DNA of 64,000 bases from Voacanga thouarsii (GCA_026120185.1 JANUWF010001101.1:372001-436000); one strand, 5' to 3'. Counted from the first letter of the stretch, positions 47,621 through 62,018 are shown. A program made the numbers and translations. The notes: generated from the sequence alone by a model not told the origin.

Positions 47621-48590
47621 AGTGTGAGCAAGCTTGAACTTAGTGAAGTTCAAGAAGAGCAAACAAATATTGATCAACCTTCTGAACATGTATCTATTCA
47701 AATTTATGAACCTTCTAACACACAAGAGCTTCGTAGGTCAAGTAGGATACGAGTGGCACCTGAGAGATATAGATTTCTCATAAGTGACCATAATGACGTA
47801 TTTCTCAAAGATGACGATGAGCCTACTACTTACGAGGATGTTCTGAATAGTTCAGAATCTGACAAATGGCTCAAAGCTATGAAATCAGATATGGATTCCA
47901 TGTATGACAACCAAGTATGGACTTTGGTTGATCCACCTGAAGGAATCAAGCCTATAGGGTGTAAATGGGTTTTCAAAAAGAAAACTGACATGGATGGTAA
48001 TGTGGTTACCTATAAGGCTCGCTTGGTAGCAAAAGGTTATCGTCAACGACAAGGTATTGACTATGACGAAACTTTTTCACCAGTTGCGATGTTGAAATCC
48101 ATAAGAATACTCCTAGCCATTGCCGCTCATTACGATTATGAGGTCTGGCAAATGGATGTGAAAACAGCTTTCCTTAATGGAAACCTGATTGAGGAAATGT
48201 ATATGACACAGCCTGAAGGTTTCATATCCGAATATGGCATAAAGGTATGCAAGTTGCAAAGGTCCATTTATGGACTTAAGCAAGTATCTAGGAGTTGGAA
48301 TATCCGTTTTGATGAGACAATTAAAGAATTTAGTTTCATTCAAAACATGGATGAACCTTGTGTGTACAAGAAGGCTAGTAGGAGTAAAGTTGTTTTCCTA
48401 TTGCTTTATGTAGATGACATATTGCTTATAGGAAATGATGTTTCCACTCTTCAATCAGTGAAGATTTGGTTGTCCAAGATGTTCTCCATGAAAGACCTTG
48501 GAGAAGCAACCTATATTCTGGGAATAAAGATCTATAGAGATAGATCTAGAAGGTTGCTAGGTCTTTCATAGTTTACATACATAGACAAAG
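47621..48590 (+). pseudogene. Copia B reverse transcriptase
   Basis: 315 open codons (from about 47624). RRSSRIRVAPERY and KWLKAMKSDMDSMYDNQVW lead into WVFKKKTDMDG, YKARLVAKGY, FSPVAMLKSIRI, VWQMDVKTAFLNG, MTQPEGF, CKLQRSIYGLKQ and the catalytic YVDD at 48407-48418 (LLYVDDILLIGND), then FSMKDLGEATYILGI. A TAG at 48569-48571 (probable CAG-to-TAG) breaks the frame, which then continues to RNase H. This is the most intact RT in the window. Confidence 0.95.
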
Positions 48591-49393
48591 TGCTGAAAAG
48601 GTTCAGCATGGATCAATCCAAAAGAGGATTCTTACCTATGACACATGGTGTAAGCCTTTCAAAGTCGATGTCTCCAAAGACACAAGTTGAAAGGGATCAC
48701 ATGAGTAGAATTCCATATGCTTTGTCAATTGGGTCTATCATGTATGCTATGATATGTACTAGGCCCGATGTATCGTGTGCTCTTAGTTTGATGAGTAGAT
48801 ACCAATCTGATCCTGGAGAGGGTCACTGTGCAGCTGTAAAGAATATCCTTAAGAACTTACGAAGGACTAAGGATGCATTCTTGATATATGGAGATGGTGA
48901 TTTACAAGTAAGAGGGTATACTGATGCCAGTTTTCAGTCCGATAAGGATGACTTCAAATCACAATCTGGCTACGTATTTACATTAGGTGGTGGGGCAGTT
49001 AGTTGGAAGAGCCCCAAACAAGAGACTACTGCCGATTCGACTACTGAAGCAGAGTACATAGCAGCTTCTGAAGCAGCTAAATAAGCAGTATGGATCAAGA
49101 AGTTCATCACTGAACTTGGAGTGGTGCCCAGCATTGTTGATTCGATACCTTTGTATTGTGATAACAATGGAGCCATTGCACAGGCAAAGGAACCACGATC
49201 TCATCAACGATCCAAGCATGTACTTAGACGCTATCATCTTATTAGAGAAATCATAGATAGAGAAGATGTAAAGATAGAGAGAATTCTCACGGATCAGAAC
49301 ATAGCTGATCCACTCACTAAAGCGCTTTCCCAGAAGAAACATGATAAATATGTTGAGTCATTTGGTATTCGATACATAAATGATTGGCTCTAG
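48590..49393 (+). pseudogene. Copia B RNase H and polyprotein end
   Basis: MSRIPYALSIGSIMYAM, YQSDPGEGH, GYTDASFQSD (Asp), SGYVFTLGGGAVSWKS, TADSTTEAEYIAASEAAK, then a TAA at 49082-49084 and VWIKKFITELG, LYCDNNGAIAQA, RSKHVLRRYHLIREII and ADPLTKALS, ending in a natural-looking TAG at 49391-49393, 15 bases before the 3' LTR. Confidence 0.94.
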
Positions 49394-49407
49394 TGCAAGT
49401 AGGAGTT

Positions 49408-51100
49408 TGTTAGTGTTGTGCCCTAGAGGCAATCACTTGTACCATATATATTGCATATTAAATAAATAAGAGGCATTCTTTATCTTTCAGTTTGATTGTT
49501 ATATCTAAATATATGTACAAACTATTAGATAAAGTCCCTAGTACAACACAGTGTTAAGGAAATCATGATAGAGATCATGATGTGAGATTTCTACTACACT
49601 ATGCAGTGTTTGTACTTAAATAATCCCCAGTCATAGTATTAATAAGATGGAACATTATTAATACGCCAAGACTAGCACATGTTATATCTCTTGATTGGAT
49701 CAAGTGGTGGTTCTCACATCCGTGGGTATTGGGATACTCAGGATTAACGTGTGGATGATTGTTTTGAAACAAGTTCATTGGATGACCTAGCTATGAGATA
49801 ATCACTTGGATAACTATTTAGTGCCAGTGATAGAATCTCATTATAGCAAGTGTGCAAGTATCCTTAGACTTGAGATCTCCAAGGTACTTTGTTTATCGAG
49901 CGTTGTACTTTGATTCTAATCTTTGGAGTCTTATCTAGGACCGCCAATGGGATGGATATTAGGTACAACGTAAAGTAAACGAAAGTAGTTGAGAGGGTTA
50001 ATAAAGGATTCACCACTCCTAATAGTAGGAGAGTATATCTCAAGGCCACTTGTAGAAATCATTACTCATGAAGTCCTTGGCCAAGGCGACTATGTGATGG
50101 AAATGGTTCCAATTGATACACATATCGAGTAATGAATTTCTTGAACAAGTACTAAAATATTCGGGCCAGAGTTAATAATATTCTGGAGGGAGTTGGCACT
50201 AATTCCATGCTCTAGACCGAATGAGATATTGTATGTTGAAAGGAGTTTATTACACTGATAATTTGCTATTGAAAGGTTCATGTCAAGCCACTTGACTTTC
50301 TGGACTTTTGGGTGGTCAAGAGTCATTGCTAGATGTCGCTCTTGATATGTTAAATATGAATTTATTAATTAGACAATTAATAAATTTAATCCTTTATTTT
50401 ATTAAGGATTATTAATTCTAATATTGTTTGAATTAATTCATACTATGCTACCAATAAGACCAGGAAACTTAATGGGTCACACACATTAAAGGTTTGAATG
50501 CTCAATATATTATTTGATAATATTGTGGGGTTAATTAAGAGAAGGGAATATATTTATAGGTGAATTATAAGTGTGTTATAATTCATGGGACCTAATTGTA
50601 ATTAAGTAAACTTCAAGGACCAATTTGTTGATAATTGGACGTTGAAGGACTAAGTTGTAATTTATGATAGTTATAAATCTATAAATATAAGAAAACGGTT
50701 TCCTTAGGATTAGATACAGACTACTCACACAATAACAGAGAAACCGTTTCTCTGCCTCTCTCTTGATCAAACCCTAGCCGTCTCTCTTCTTGATCAAAAC
50801 CCTAGCCTCCCGAATTCTACTAGCGTAGAATTGTGAGATTGTGAGCATTCAACCTTGTGTGGATTATCATTAGAGGGAGTTCTTTCTTGGACTTCAGTTG
50901 AGCTGCAGTAAACGATTTTGGATAATCTGGATCGCGCCTGCGTTCTTGTTTCTGAAATTTTTTGAAGTCCGGCTTCACGAGGTAATAAACGCAATCTTCT
51001 TTTTTTTTCCCGTTTCTATTGCAAACCTGTGATCCATGGTTTGGATTTCTTGTTGTTTTTCACTGCGCTTAATCTGATTATGCATGATAGAAATCCTACA
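49408..51100 (+). repeat. Copia B 3' LTR
   Basis: TGTTAGTGTTGTGCCC to GAAATCCTACA, 1693 bp, near-identical to the 5' LTR. It is preceded by GTGCAAGTAGGAGTT, the purine tract. Confidence 0.95.
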
Positions 51101-51105
51101 GTAAT

Positions 51106-51918
51106 GACTAAAATACCCCTCTATACATCGCCATACATTTAGAGAGGAAGAAGTGTACTAACACCTCTTTAAATGACATCTACCATCCTTAGGCCTCTGG
51201 TTTAATGATCCATGACTTCCTAGATTGTTTCCACTTTCCAAAGGAGCTACCCTAAAGCAAACATCCAAGTCATGTTTCCCAGGGCCCTGGATATTCAGAT
51301 CATTAAGATAACCACAAGGGACGATATAGTATAGAAACTATCTTGTACAAGTCTATCTTAACTAACTAGTCACACATACCTAACATACAAGTATATTGGC
51401 TTTACGATAGAACCTTAACTATAGCATATCAAAGTATATGCTTCCAACTTCGTCAGACCACCAACTCATACTCAAGTCGTAGAGTACTAGTCCACGCTGT
51501 AGCGGTAGTAGTCTAGGTTTCTACCATATAGTACTTTTAAGAAACCACTTCTATAGGTCATATTCTACGTATTTGAAATACGCTTATGTCATGAAGTGAG
51601 TGAACTACTCACTGGCTAAAGGTAAGCCATTCCCCATTTAGAATTCACAACATAATAACCTAAACATGATGAAATTCTTATTCTCATCAATCGGTTAAGA
51701 ACAAAAGTTTATGTACTAAGTAACCTGTAATACATACCTTACTGTGAAAGATCTTCATTCACATGGACCACTTACTTAAACACAATGGGTCTTTTTCAAA
51801 TATAAATGTGCACAAATAAAATTGTAAATTCACAAATAATTTTTGAAAATAAATTCTTTTATTAAAACAATTGATTTTTACATCAGAAACCTAGTCTAAG
51901 AGGTCATACATCCCAACA
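51106..51918 (-). repeat. Copia A second LTR, right part
   Basis: Continues the LTR interrupted at 41970 and aligns with 36623-37375, with extra segments near 51290 (GATATTCAGATCATTAAG) and 51500. It ends CATACATCCCAACA before the TSD GGTAT. Confidence 0.9.
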
Positions 51919-51923
51919 GGTAT

Positions 51924-52429
51924 TCCCTTTGGTGATCGTACATATTCTTTAGGCTTTTACAGTGTGTTGTGATAGAGAGTTAACGGAGACTAGCACTAAG
52001 CAAGACAGAGTGAGTGTTTAGGCCCTGATAAACTGTGGTTATAAGCATAATAAGAGATGGATGTGCCCATTTGAAGTACAGAATCCTGGAATAGAAGAGC
52101 TTTCATCTGAGGAAGATGAGGAGCCGCCTGCATCCTAACCGAGAACACGAGTGAGTAGTTATTAATCTCAGTCGAGTACTAATTTTGAGGCTCAGGTATA
52201 AGGTTAATTGGAGCAATTGATGCTCGAGATAGAGATACAGACCACTATTTTACTTCAGTTACGGGATTCTATGGACGAGATACGTTAAAGGCAAGACATT
52301 CAGGAGCAACAATGGACCCAACAGATGCAAGCACAAGGACACCTTGGAGGTGCACCAGTTAGCTCTGTTAAAGATGATGCCAATGACGTTGCTGATGATA
52401 ATGATGGGATGAAGGACGAATTTTTCTAA
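51924..52429 (+). pseudogene. E4 ORF2, C-terminal fragment
   Basis: Resumes after copia A (FPLVIVHIL-like). It then reads LSSEEDEEPPAS, NFEAQV, LEQLMLEIEIQTTILLQLRDS (probable coiled coil), RQDIQEQQWTQQMQ and a glycine/Asp-rich tail DDANDVADDNDGMKDEFF with stop TAA 52427-52429. Layout matches the E1 tail. Confidence 0.75.
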
Positions 52430-54031
<1,602 letters not shown>

Positions 54032-55448
54032 TGAAAGGGTCTAATTGTACCCATATTTTCTTAGCTATTTAAGGAGATTTTGTGATGTTTTCAGTGTAAT
54101 AGCTTGTGAATTCCCTTACTTTTTGATATTTTCAAGATAATTGGTTGTAGAGATGTTTCTCTGGGATTTTGTGTAAAAGATATAGATTTTTGGAGCAAAA
54201 TTACAGAGTTCCATAGTGGAACCAAAATCAGATTTGGTGTATAAAGAGGCCCTGGCTCAATTCTGGAAAAACAGGACAAAAAAGGAGAGAAAAGCAGAGA
54301 AATTGGGCATGGACAGAGTAGAGCTGGCACCGACTCTGAGGAGCTAGATCGACAGCAGCTCTGTATTGGAGTGGAGGTGGTTTGTAGTCCGAATTTGATC
54401 AGAATTGGAAGTTTCTTACGAGCTCTGTTGGTATTCAACTTGTGCACTGCTCAGAACTTCTATGGAACGTTTTTGGCAACCTGGAAGGCTATAAAAACAA
54501 GGCAAATATAAACAAAACATGTTGAATTCAAGGATTAAAACCAATAATCAATCTTTTAAGAAAGAATTCATCAAATGAGCATTGTGTTGAGAAAAGTCTT
54601 CATAGGAAGAGGAAGAGGACTTGTTTATGAGCTCTATGTTAATCCTTTGTTTTTTTTTTTTTTTTTGAACAATGTTGAGATTAATATTTTAATCGTTTTT
54701 AGATGATGTTTTGGAATTTATGAATTTGTATTGATGTTCAGTTATTTGATCAATTTAATTACTAATTTATGGTATTTGGTTACTTAGCTTTGATTTAATA
54801 TATTAATTGATTGATTTTATCTTTTAATTAACTTGAGAAAGAGGTTAGATGGTGGTTTTAATTTAATTAATTCTAAATTTATTTCTTAACTAACTTGAGA
54901 GAGAGGTTAAGTAAAGAATTTAGATAATTAAAGGTTTGTTGATTTCACCTAGAAATAGGAGAATTAATGAATTTCATGCTTTTATTACCTTAAGATAGGG
55001 ATATCTATTGAGGAATTGTGATTTCTACATCTTTTGGTTGCCTTGGTGAGATAGAGATATCTATTGATTTAACTAAGAGATAGTGAAATCATAACTCGAG
55101 AGAGAGTGGATTCTATATTATTTCTTCATGATGCCATAATGGTAATTAATTGTGGTAATTGCTAGATTGATCATTATCATGATTTTTAAAATTTCATTTT
55201 AAGTACATGCCATTCTATCCTTAATTGTGTAGATATTTTACTTAGCTTTTATTTAATCACTTTAGATAGGAGGTTAAATAAAGGATGAAGAGTAATTAAT
55301 GGTAGTTGTTCCTAGAGGTCGATTCTCATCAATGCCTTATATTATGCTTTATTATGAGTATCTTGCTTATATGTGTGGTTTTGGATTAATACTTGATTGG
55401 AAATGGAGTTTAAAATGAATGATTTTATAACTCAAGTTTAACGCATCA
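54032..55448 (+). repeat. E4 3' LTR
   Basis: TGAAAGGGTCTAATTG to TTTAACGCATCA, 1417 bp. GC island at 54310-54365. A T-run at 54649-54666. Its end joins minus-strand E6 ORF2 sequence with no TSD. Confidence 0.88.
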
Positions 55449-55455
55449 AGTTTTT

Positions 55456-56161
55456 TAAACCATATCTCTTATGGACTAGATAATCAATGGGGTGGGGGGA
55501 ATAGGCCTAGACTCAACCATCCTAGAAAGGATATATACATCAATGATCCTTGTCTCATTGAATCCACTAGCCTTAGGGACAACATTAAAGGAAAAAATAT
55601 AGATTAGGACTCTCAATTGGGCTTAGAGGTTATTATTGAATTAATAGCCAGGTGAAGCAATAAATCCTTTCTTGTGTATCCCAAACCCCTGATAAGTATT
55701 ATTAGAACAACACTAAGGGTCAGAAGTGATCCTCTGGTTATGATGGTCAAATACTAGATAGGGACCCTCGTTATTAACACTCAATATAGTTGCCAATTTC
55801 ATCCTATCAAACTTAATGGCTTGTCCCTTAACCATAGTAGAAATAATCTCTAGGTCATTTACTTTCTTATCTTGCATGTTAGCATAAAACTCTTTCACTA
55901 GCACTGAACAATACATACCCTGCAGTCGAATGATAGACTCCCAAATCAATCTCCTAAACATGTTAGAAAGCTATAGAAAGTTGTCAAGAGATGGCTTGAA
56001 GGTCTTGTTCACTATGTGTTTGTTATTGGCATGCTTTTGACACCATACCTGATAGGAATGATTAACAAACTGAGTAGGTTGTGGCTCAAATGACGGGTAG
56101 ACTGAGATGAAGAAGTTCTAGTCCTTCTAGAATGCTGACTAGTCCTTTTTTGTCTAGGCAT
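55456..56161 (-). pseudogene. E6 ORF2 relic, truncated at its C-terminus
   Basis: Start ATG 56161 (MPRQKRTSQHSRRTRTSSS-like). The open piece 55961-55713 has MFRRLIWESIIRLQGMYC, LVKEFYANMQDKKVNDLE, MVKGQAIKFDRMKLATIL and VNNEGPYLVFDHHNQRI. Lower it continues with RALIYIF-like and LRMVESRPIP-like sequence until the E4 boundary, which removes the tail. It is closest to the E4 copy (35 kb). Confidence 0.75.
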
Positions 56162-57389
56162 TATGTAGGACTAGAATAATATATCACAAAAGCTCTCAAA
56201 GAGATAAAGGGAAGAGGGCTCTCAGTTAACACCACACAATGTACTGCTTAATCCATAACACTAATCACCCTATAAGTTACACAAGGCACAATTCACCCAC
56301 AATAAACAACCCCAGCTCTCAACTCCATATTTACCTCAACACCATAAAAAAAACCGACACACAAAATCCCAGTCTTCTCAAATCGCCTGCACGTAAACAA
56401 CACAAGTCCAATAGCCGAGCATACCAATAGCTAAACACAATGTATCTCATAATCAATATCAATAAAGCACCTATAAAGCTCCATATTTCAAAACAATGCA
56501 AAAGGAATATGGTATGATCACAATTCTAAAATGAAGGAAAAAATATCCAAAGAAGTATTCAACATATTCTAAGCATATATACCCTAAAGCGTCTAAGAGA
56601 CTTTTAATAATTTGCCCAAGATTCTCAATAAGTCCAAAAGGAACTAAAACAAGTTCGATGGCATTCAAAATCAATCAATGTAAGTACAATAATTTAACTA
56701 AGGCATCACACGTCTTAAAACAATTTATCCAATCCCAATTCTTCAAGTAAATAAAACTCGAAAATACCAAAAATACCAAACAATTCAATAGAAGAATTTA
56801 ATAATGGAATTGAAAAAAATTCATACCACAATGATATTCAAAGCATGGGCAAACAATCTATGTAGACTTCTTGAAGAAAAATCACACCTTGTAGCAAATT
56901 TGGAAGGTCGGCATTCAAGAGAAAATATTGAATTTTTGAATATTTAATTAATAGAAATTAAAATTTTCAATGAAAGATCAAAGATTTGGTGTTGGGGAAG
57001 TATTTTTGTTGAAAATTTTAAGCTAGCAGGGGTTGCGTACAAAGAACCGGTGGGAGATTGAGAGAAAAAGAGAGGGAAGAGTGTTTTTTGTTGAAAATTA
57101 TAGCTGATTTTAGCTATTTGAGGACGCAGTCCTGACTTGAATTGGTGCTGGCTCTGAGCAATTGAGCCAGTGCCGGTTCTAGTCTATAACCGAATATATA
57201 TACATATATATATTCTTTAAAATAAAAATACATAAATATTGAAAAATCAAACCTAAAGAAATTTAATGCATGTGTTCAAAATAAAATAAGCAAAAACCAA
57301 ATTTATGAAAAATAAAATCAATGATTGTCTAAAGAAATAAAAAGTGAGAACCAATTAAGAACTTTATTTCTTTCCACAATCTTAGTCTT

Positions 57390-58780
57390 GTGGATTATTC
57401 TTCGTATTCCCAGGTAAGGATCCAGCTTAACGATCTCTAAGACACTTAGCTAATTGATCAATTTAATTCTCCAAATTGTGCATCGAAGCCTCCAAATTTC
57501 TGGTCACCGCATCAACTTCTTGAAAACGTTCCTCCGTTGAGCTTACTATCTTGTTAACTAACTCCTCCAATAATGGCTTTAGTGGTGGTACATTATAAGG
57601 CAAGGGGCTGAGTCTTTTGATTCCCATTAAAGTTTGAGAGGTTTTACCTAGGTTAGTTTTAATTGGTCTAAGAAAAATTGCGATCGTTCCTCTAACTAGG
57701 AGTATAAGTAGTACTATAAGGACTGTTACCTTGTATCACATTCCCTATAAAAGTAACTTGCTCTAAGGACTCTTGAGATGCATTAATACTTTGACACTCA
57801 TGATTGGAGTGTCATTCTCCACAAAAATCACAACTTATGTTCATCACTTGCCCTTGAGAAGGGGCCACCACTATTTGTTCCATCTTTTGGGGAAGTGCCT
57901 CAATCTTAGCTTCCAAGACGATTAAAACTTCAATTTTATGAACTCCTTGAACACGAGCCCTAGAGTTTGGATTGCCCCAAGAGTAACTGTTCATAACAAT
58001 ATTTTCAACTAACTCATATAACTCATCTAGGGTCTTAGAGCTTGTAGTTCCTCCAACTGATGCATCAATTTTGAAGCAAAATTAATTCACTATGAAAAAT
58101 TTACATTTGCATTCCCAATTTAAACTCATGATGAGGGCATTTCCTAAGCATCTTCTTCCATCTTTCCCAATACTTATATAGATTGTCAGACTCCAATTGT
58201 TGGAAGGCAAAAATGTCAGTTCTAAGTTTAGTTGTCCTAGTTGGAGGAAAGTATTTGGTTAGAAAATTTTCAGAAAACCCATTCCAAGTAGTGATTAATC
58301 TTACTAGAAAAAAAAATTTAACTAGGATTTGGCTCTATCCCTAAGAGAAAAATGAAAGAATCTCAACTTTATAACATCTTTTGACACCCCCATTCATCTT
58401 AAAAGTGTCACAAATATCCAAAAAACTAGTAAAGAGAGTATTTGGATATTCGTTAAGTAACTCATCAAATTGTACCATGTTTTGAATCATTTAGATAATG
58501 TTAGGTTTTATCTCAAAAAGTTGTTAGCTTCCACCCTAGGTCTAGCAACGCTCGAATCTGTCCCCGAGATTGTGAATCTAACAACATCACCCATGGTACT
58601 TCTATTATTACTACTATTACCACCATTATTATTTTGGTTAACCTCCATTTCTCCTATTGTACTCAGCTGGTCAATTCTTTGTTTATGTGTCCTTCGAATC
58701 CTTATTATTGTTCATTCAATTTTTGGATCAAAGTTCACTAATTCTCTTTTAGTTTGTTGGGTCATACACTAAGGACTGAA
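57390..58780 (-). pseudogene. E6 gag relic
   Basis: Starts near ATG 58766 (MIQQTKRELVNFD). The NQNNNGGNSS linker and gag-core pieces (FDEL, DTFKMNG, VSKDVIKL-like) are scattered in shifting frames. 57994-57812 is open: SWGNPNSRARVQG, KIEVLIVLEAKIEALPQKMEQI and the knuckle start SCDFCGE. The tail 57650-57390 has YNVPPLKPLLEELVNKIV, RFQEVDAVTRNLEASMHNLE (coiled coil) and SLPGNTKN. The plus-strand frame 58470-58772 is its shadow. Confidence 0.75.
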
Positions 58781-58984
58781 CTGAAAATAAGAAAATAAGA
58801 GAATAAGTTTTGAATTTACAAATATTTAATTAAATATAATTAGTACACAAAATACAACTATTAGCAAGTTCATCTACAAATTACATACTTATACACACAA
58901 CAAGATATGACACCAATTTATACAAAGAATATATATACATATTTACATGGCAAAATCAATAGAATTTAAGTTTTTATAATATTG

Positions 58985-59004
58985 TTCTCTAGAAACGACG
59001 CCAA
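58985..59004 (-). other. E6 primer-binding site
   Basis: Minus-strand TGGCGTCGTTTCTAGAGAAC beside the LTR end, a mutated form of the group's tRNA-Asp-type site, followed by AATATTATAAAAACTTAAATT. Confidence 0.8.
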
Positions 59005-59009
59005 AAACT

Positions 59010-62000
59010 TGATGCATTAGATTTCGATATATAAAATCATTCTTTAAATCCATTCCCAATCAAGTTTTAATTAAAATATTACTCTCAAACCACACATATA
59101 AGTATGTATATTCATTATAAAGATAATATAGGGTATTAATGAGTATCGTCCTTTAGGAACAACTACAATTAATTACTCTTCATTCTTTGTTTAACCTACC
59201 AACTAAAGTGATTAAATAAAAGCTAAGTACAATGTCTACACAATCAAGATAGAATGACATGTACTTAGAAGGAAATTATGAAAATTATGACAATAGTCAA
59301 TCTAGCAATTATCACAACTAATTACCACTATAGCATCATGAAAGAATAATGTAGAATCCACTCTCTCTCGAGTTATAGTTTCACTATCTCTTGGTTAAAT
59401 CAATGGATATCTCTATCTCACCAAAGCAACCAAAAGATGCATAAATCAAAATTTCTCAATAGATATCCCTATCTCTAAGTGGTAAAAGCATGAAATTCAT
59501 TAATTTCCCTATCTCTAAGTGAAATCAACAAACCACAAATTATTTACTTAACCTCTTTCTTGAGTTAGTTAAGAAATAAATTCAAAATTAGTTAAATTAG
59601 AACTACCTTCTAACCTTTTTCTTAAGTTAACTAGAAGATAGAATCAATCAAATAATTGATTAAATCAAAGTCTAAAAATAATTAAAATATCAATCTCAAC
59701 ATTATTCAAGAAAAAGAAAACAAATTATTAAGATAGAACTCATGTTAGTGTTGTGCTCTAGAGGCAGTCACTTGTGTCATGTATATTACATATAAAATTA
59801 ATAAGAGGCATTCTTTATCTTTCAATTTGATTGTTATATCTAAACATGTGTACAAACCGTTAGATAAAGTCCCTGGTACAACACAGTGTTAAGGAAATCA
59901 TGATAGAGATCATGATGTGAGATTCCTACTACACTATGCAGTGTTTGTACTTAAATAATCCCCAGTCATAGTATTAATAAGATGGAACATTATTAATACG
60001 CCAAGATTGGCACATGTTATATCTCTTGATTGGATCAAGCGGTGATTCTCATATCCGTGAGTATTGGGATACTCAGGATTAACGTGTGGATGCTTGTTTT
60101 GGAACAAGTTCATTAGATGACCTAGCTACGAGATAATCACTTGGATAACTATTTAGTGCCAGTGATAGAATCTCATTATAGCAAGTGTGCAAGTATCCTT
60201 AGACTTGAGATTTCCAAGGTACTTTGTTTAACGAGCGTTGTACTTTGATTCTAATATTTGGAGTCTTATCTAGGACTGCCTATGGGATGGATATTAGGTA
60301 CAACGTAAAGTAAACGAAAGTAGTTGAGAAAGTCAATAAAGAATTCACCACTCCTAATAGTAGGAGAGTATATCTCAAGGCCACTTATAGAAATCATTAC
60401 TCATGAAGTCCTTGGCCAAGGCGACTATGTGATGGAAATGGTTCCAATTGATACACATATCGAGTAATGGATTTCTTGAACAAGTACTAAAATATTCGGG
60501 CCAGAATTAATAATATTCTGGAGGGAGTTGGCACTAATTCCATGCTCTAGACCGAATGAGATATTGTATGGTGAAAGGAGTTTATTGCACTGATAATTTG
60601 TTATTGAAAGGTTCATGTCAAGCCACTTGATTTTCTGGACTTTTGGGTGGTCAAGAGTCATTGCTAGATGTCGCTCTTGATATGTTAAATATGAATTTAT
60701 TAATTAGACAATTAATAAATTTAATCCTTTATTTTATTAAGGATTATTAATTCTAATATTGTTAGAATTAATTCATATTATGCTACCAATAAGACCAGGA
60801 AACCTAATGGGTCACACACAATAAAGGTTTGAATGCTCAAATATATTATTTGATAATATTGTGGGGTTAATTAAGAGAAGGGAATATATTTATAGGTGAA
60901 TTATAAGTGTGTTATAATGCATGGGACCTAATTGTAATTAAGTAAACTTTAAGGACCAATTTGTTGACAATTGGACGTTAAAGGACTAAGTTACAATTTA
61001 TGGTAATTATAAATCTATAAATATAAGGAAACGGTTTCCTTAGGGTAAGAGACACAGACTATTCACGCAATAACAGAGAAACTATTTTTATGCCTCTCTC
61101 TTGATCAAACCCTAGCCGTCTCTCTCTTATTAATCAAATCATAGCCTCCTAAATTCTACTAGCATAGAATTGTGAGATTGTGAGCGTTCGACCTTGTGTG
61201 GATTATCATTAGAGGGAGTTCTTTCTTGGACTTCAGTTGAGCTGCTGTGAACCGATTTTGTGATCTGGATTGCACCTGCGTTCTTGGAACAAGAAAAATT
61301 TAAATTCCGGCTTCAAGAGGTAATAAGCGTGATCTTCTCTTTTTCCCGTTTCTATTGCAAACCCATAATCCATGGCTTGGATTTCTTGATATTTTCCACT
61401 GCGTTTAATCTGTTTAATTAATTTAGAAATCCTACAACTCATAGATAAGTCATCTTCCTCTTCCTATGAAGACTTTTCTCAACACAATGCTCCTTTGATG
61501 AATTCTTCCTTAAAAGATTGATTCTTGATTTTGAACCTTGAATTCACCATGTGTTGTTTGTGTTTTTTCCTTATTTTTATAGCTTTCTAGGTTGCCAAAA
61601 ATATTCTATTGAAGTTCTGAGTTGTGCACAAGTTGAATACCAACAGAACTCTTAAGAAATGTCCAATTCTTATTAAATTCAGATTGCAAACTGCCTCCAC
61701 TCCAGTATAGAGGTGGCATCGATTTTGTTCTATCCATGTCCAATCTCTCTACTGTTCTCCCTTGTTTTGCCCTATTTTCCATAATTAAGCTAGGGCCGGT
61801 TCATACAACAAATCCAGCACCGGTTTTACTCTGGAACTCTGCAATTTTGCTCCAAAAATCCATAACTTCTGCACAAAATTCAAGAGAAAACTCTCTACAA
61901 CTAATCATCTTGAAAATATCAAAAAGCAAGGGAATTAACTAGATATTACACTCAAAACATCCTAAAATCTCCTCAAATAGCTAGAAAAATATAGGTATAA

Positions 62001-62013
62001 TTAGGCTCTATCT
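59010..62013 (-). repeat. E6 5' LTR, split by a solo copia-B LTR
   Basis: Parts 59010-59742 and 61442-62013 join to about 1.3 kb and match 8184-9570. The forward end reads AATTAGGCTCTATCT, expected ATCA with the last base changed. A weak GC tract is at 61793-61825 (GGGCCGGTTC, CAGCACCGGTT). Confidence 0.8.
59743..61436 (+). mobile_element. Solo LTR of the copia B family
   Basis: TGTTAGTGTTGTGCTC to TTAGAAATCCTACA, 1694 bp, exact TSD ACTCA (59738-59742 and 61437-61441). Full-length match to the copia B LTRs with more substitutions than they have between themselves. No internal sequence remains. Confidence 0.95.
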
Positions 62014-62018
62014 TTACT
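62014..62018. repeat. Right target-site duplication of E6
   Basis: TTACT, the one-mismatch partner of TTAGT at 8179-8183. Confidence 0.55.

Larger units (their letters stand above)
41976..51100 (+). mobile_element. Copia B: near-complete Ty1/copia element
   Basis: LTRs 41976-43667 and 49408-51100, exact TSD GTAAT (41971-41975, 51101-51105) confirmed by the empty site at 36618 in the other copia A LTR. It has an iMet PBS, a long leader, a single polyprotein region 45463-49393, and a purine tract GCAAGTAGGAG before the 3' LTR. Six in-frame stops and one frameshift inactivate it. I count about 10 differences in the first ~330 aligned LTR bases. The gag and RT resemble TNT1-94-like polyproteins; the exact lineage is not certain. 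Confidence 0.95.
35619..51918 (-). mobile_element. Copia A: rearranged Ty1/copia element containing copia B
   Basis: Minus-strand LTR ends are TGTTGGGATGTATG and ACGCCTTCA. Outer flanks GGTAT (35614-35618) and GGTAT (51919-51923) are exact. Left to right: 3' LTR, internal 3' part (RNase H, RT, integrase, protease), an abrupt junction at 40532-40534, a second copy of the E4 left flank, a third GGTAT (40967-40971), and the other LTR, split by copia B. Gag, PBS and leader are absent. An exchange between a full-length allele and a solo-LTR allele explains this layout. Confidence 0.88.
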
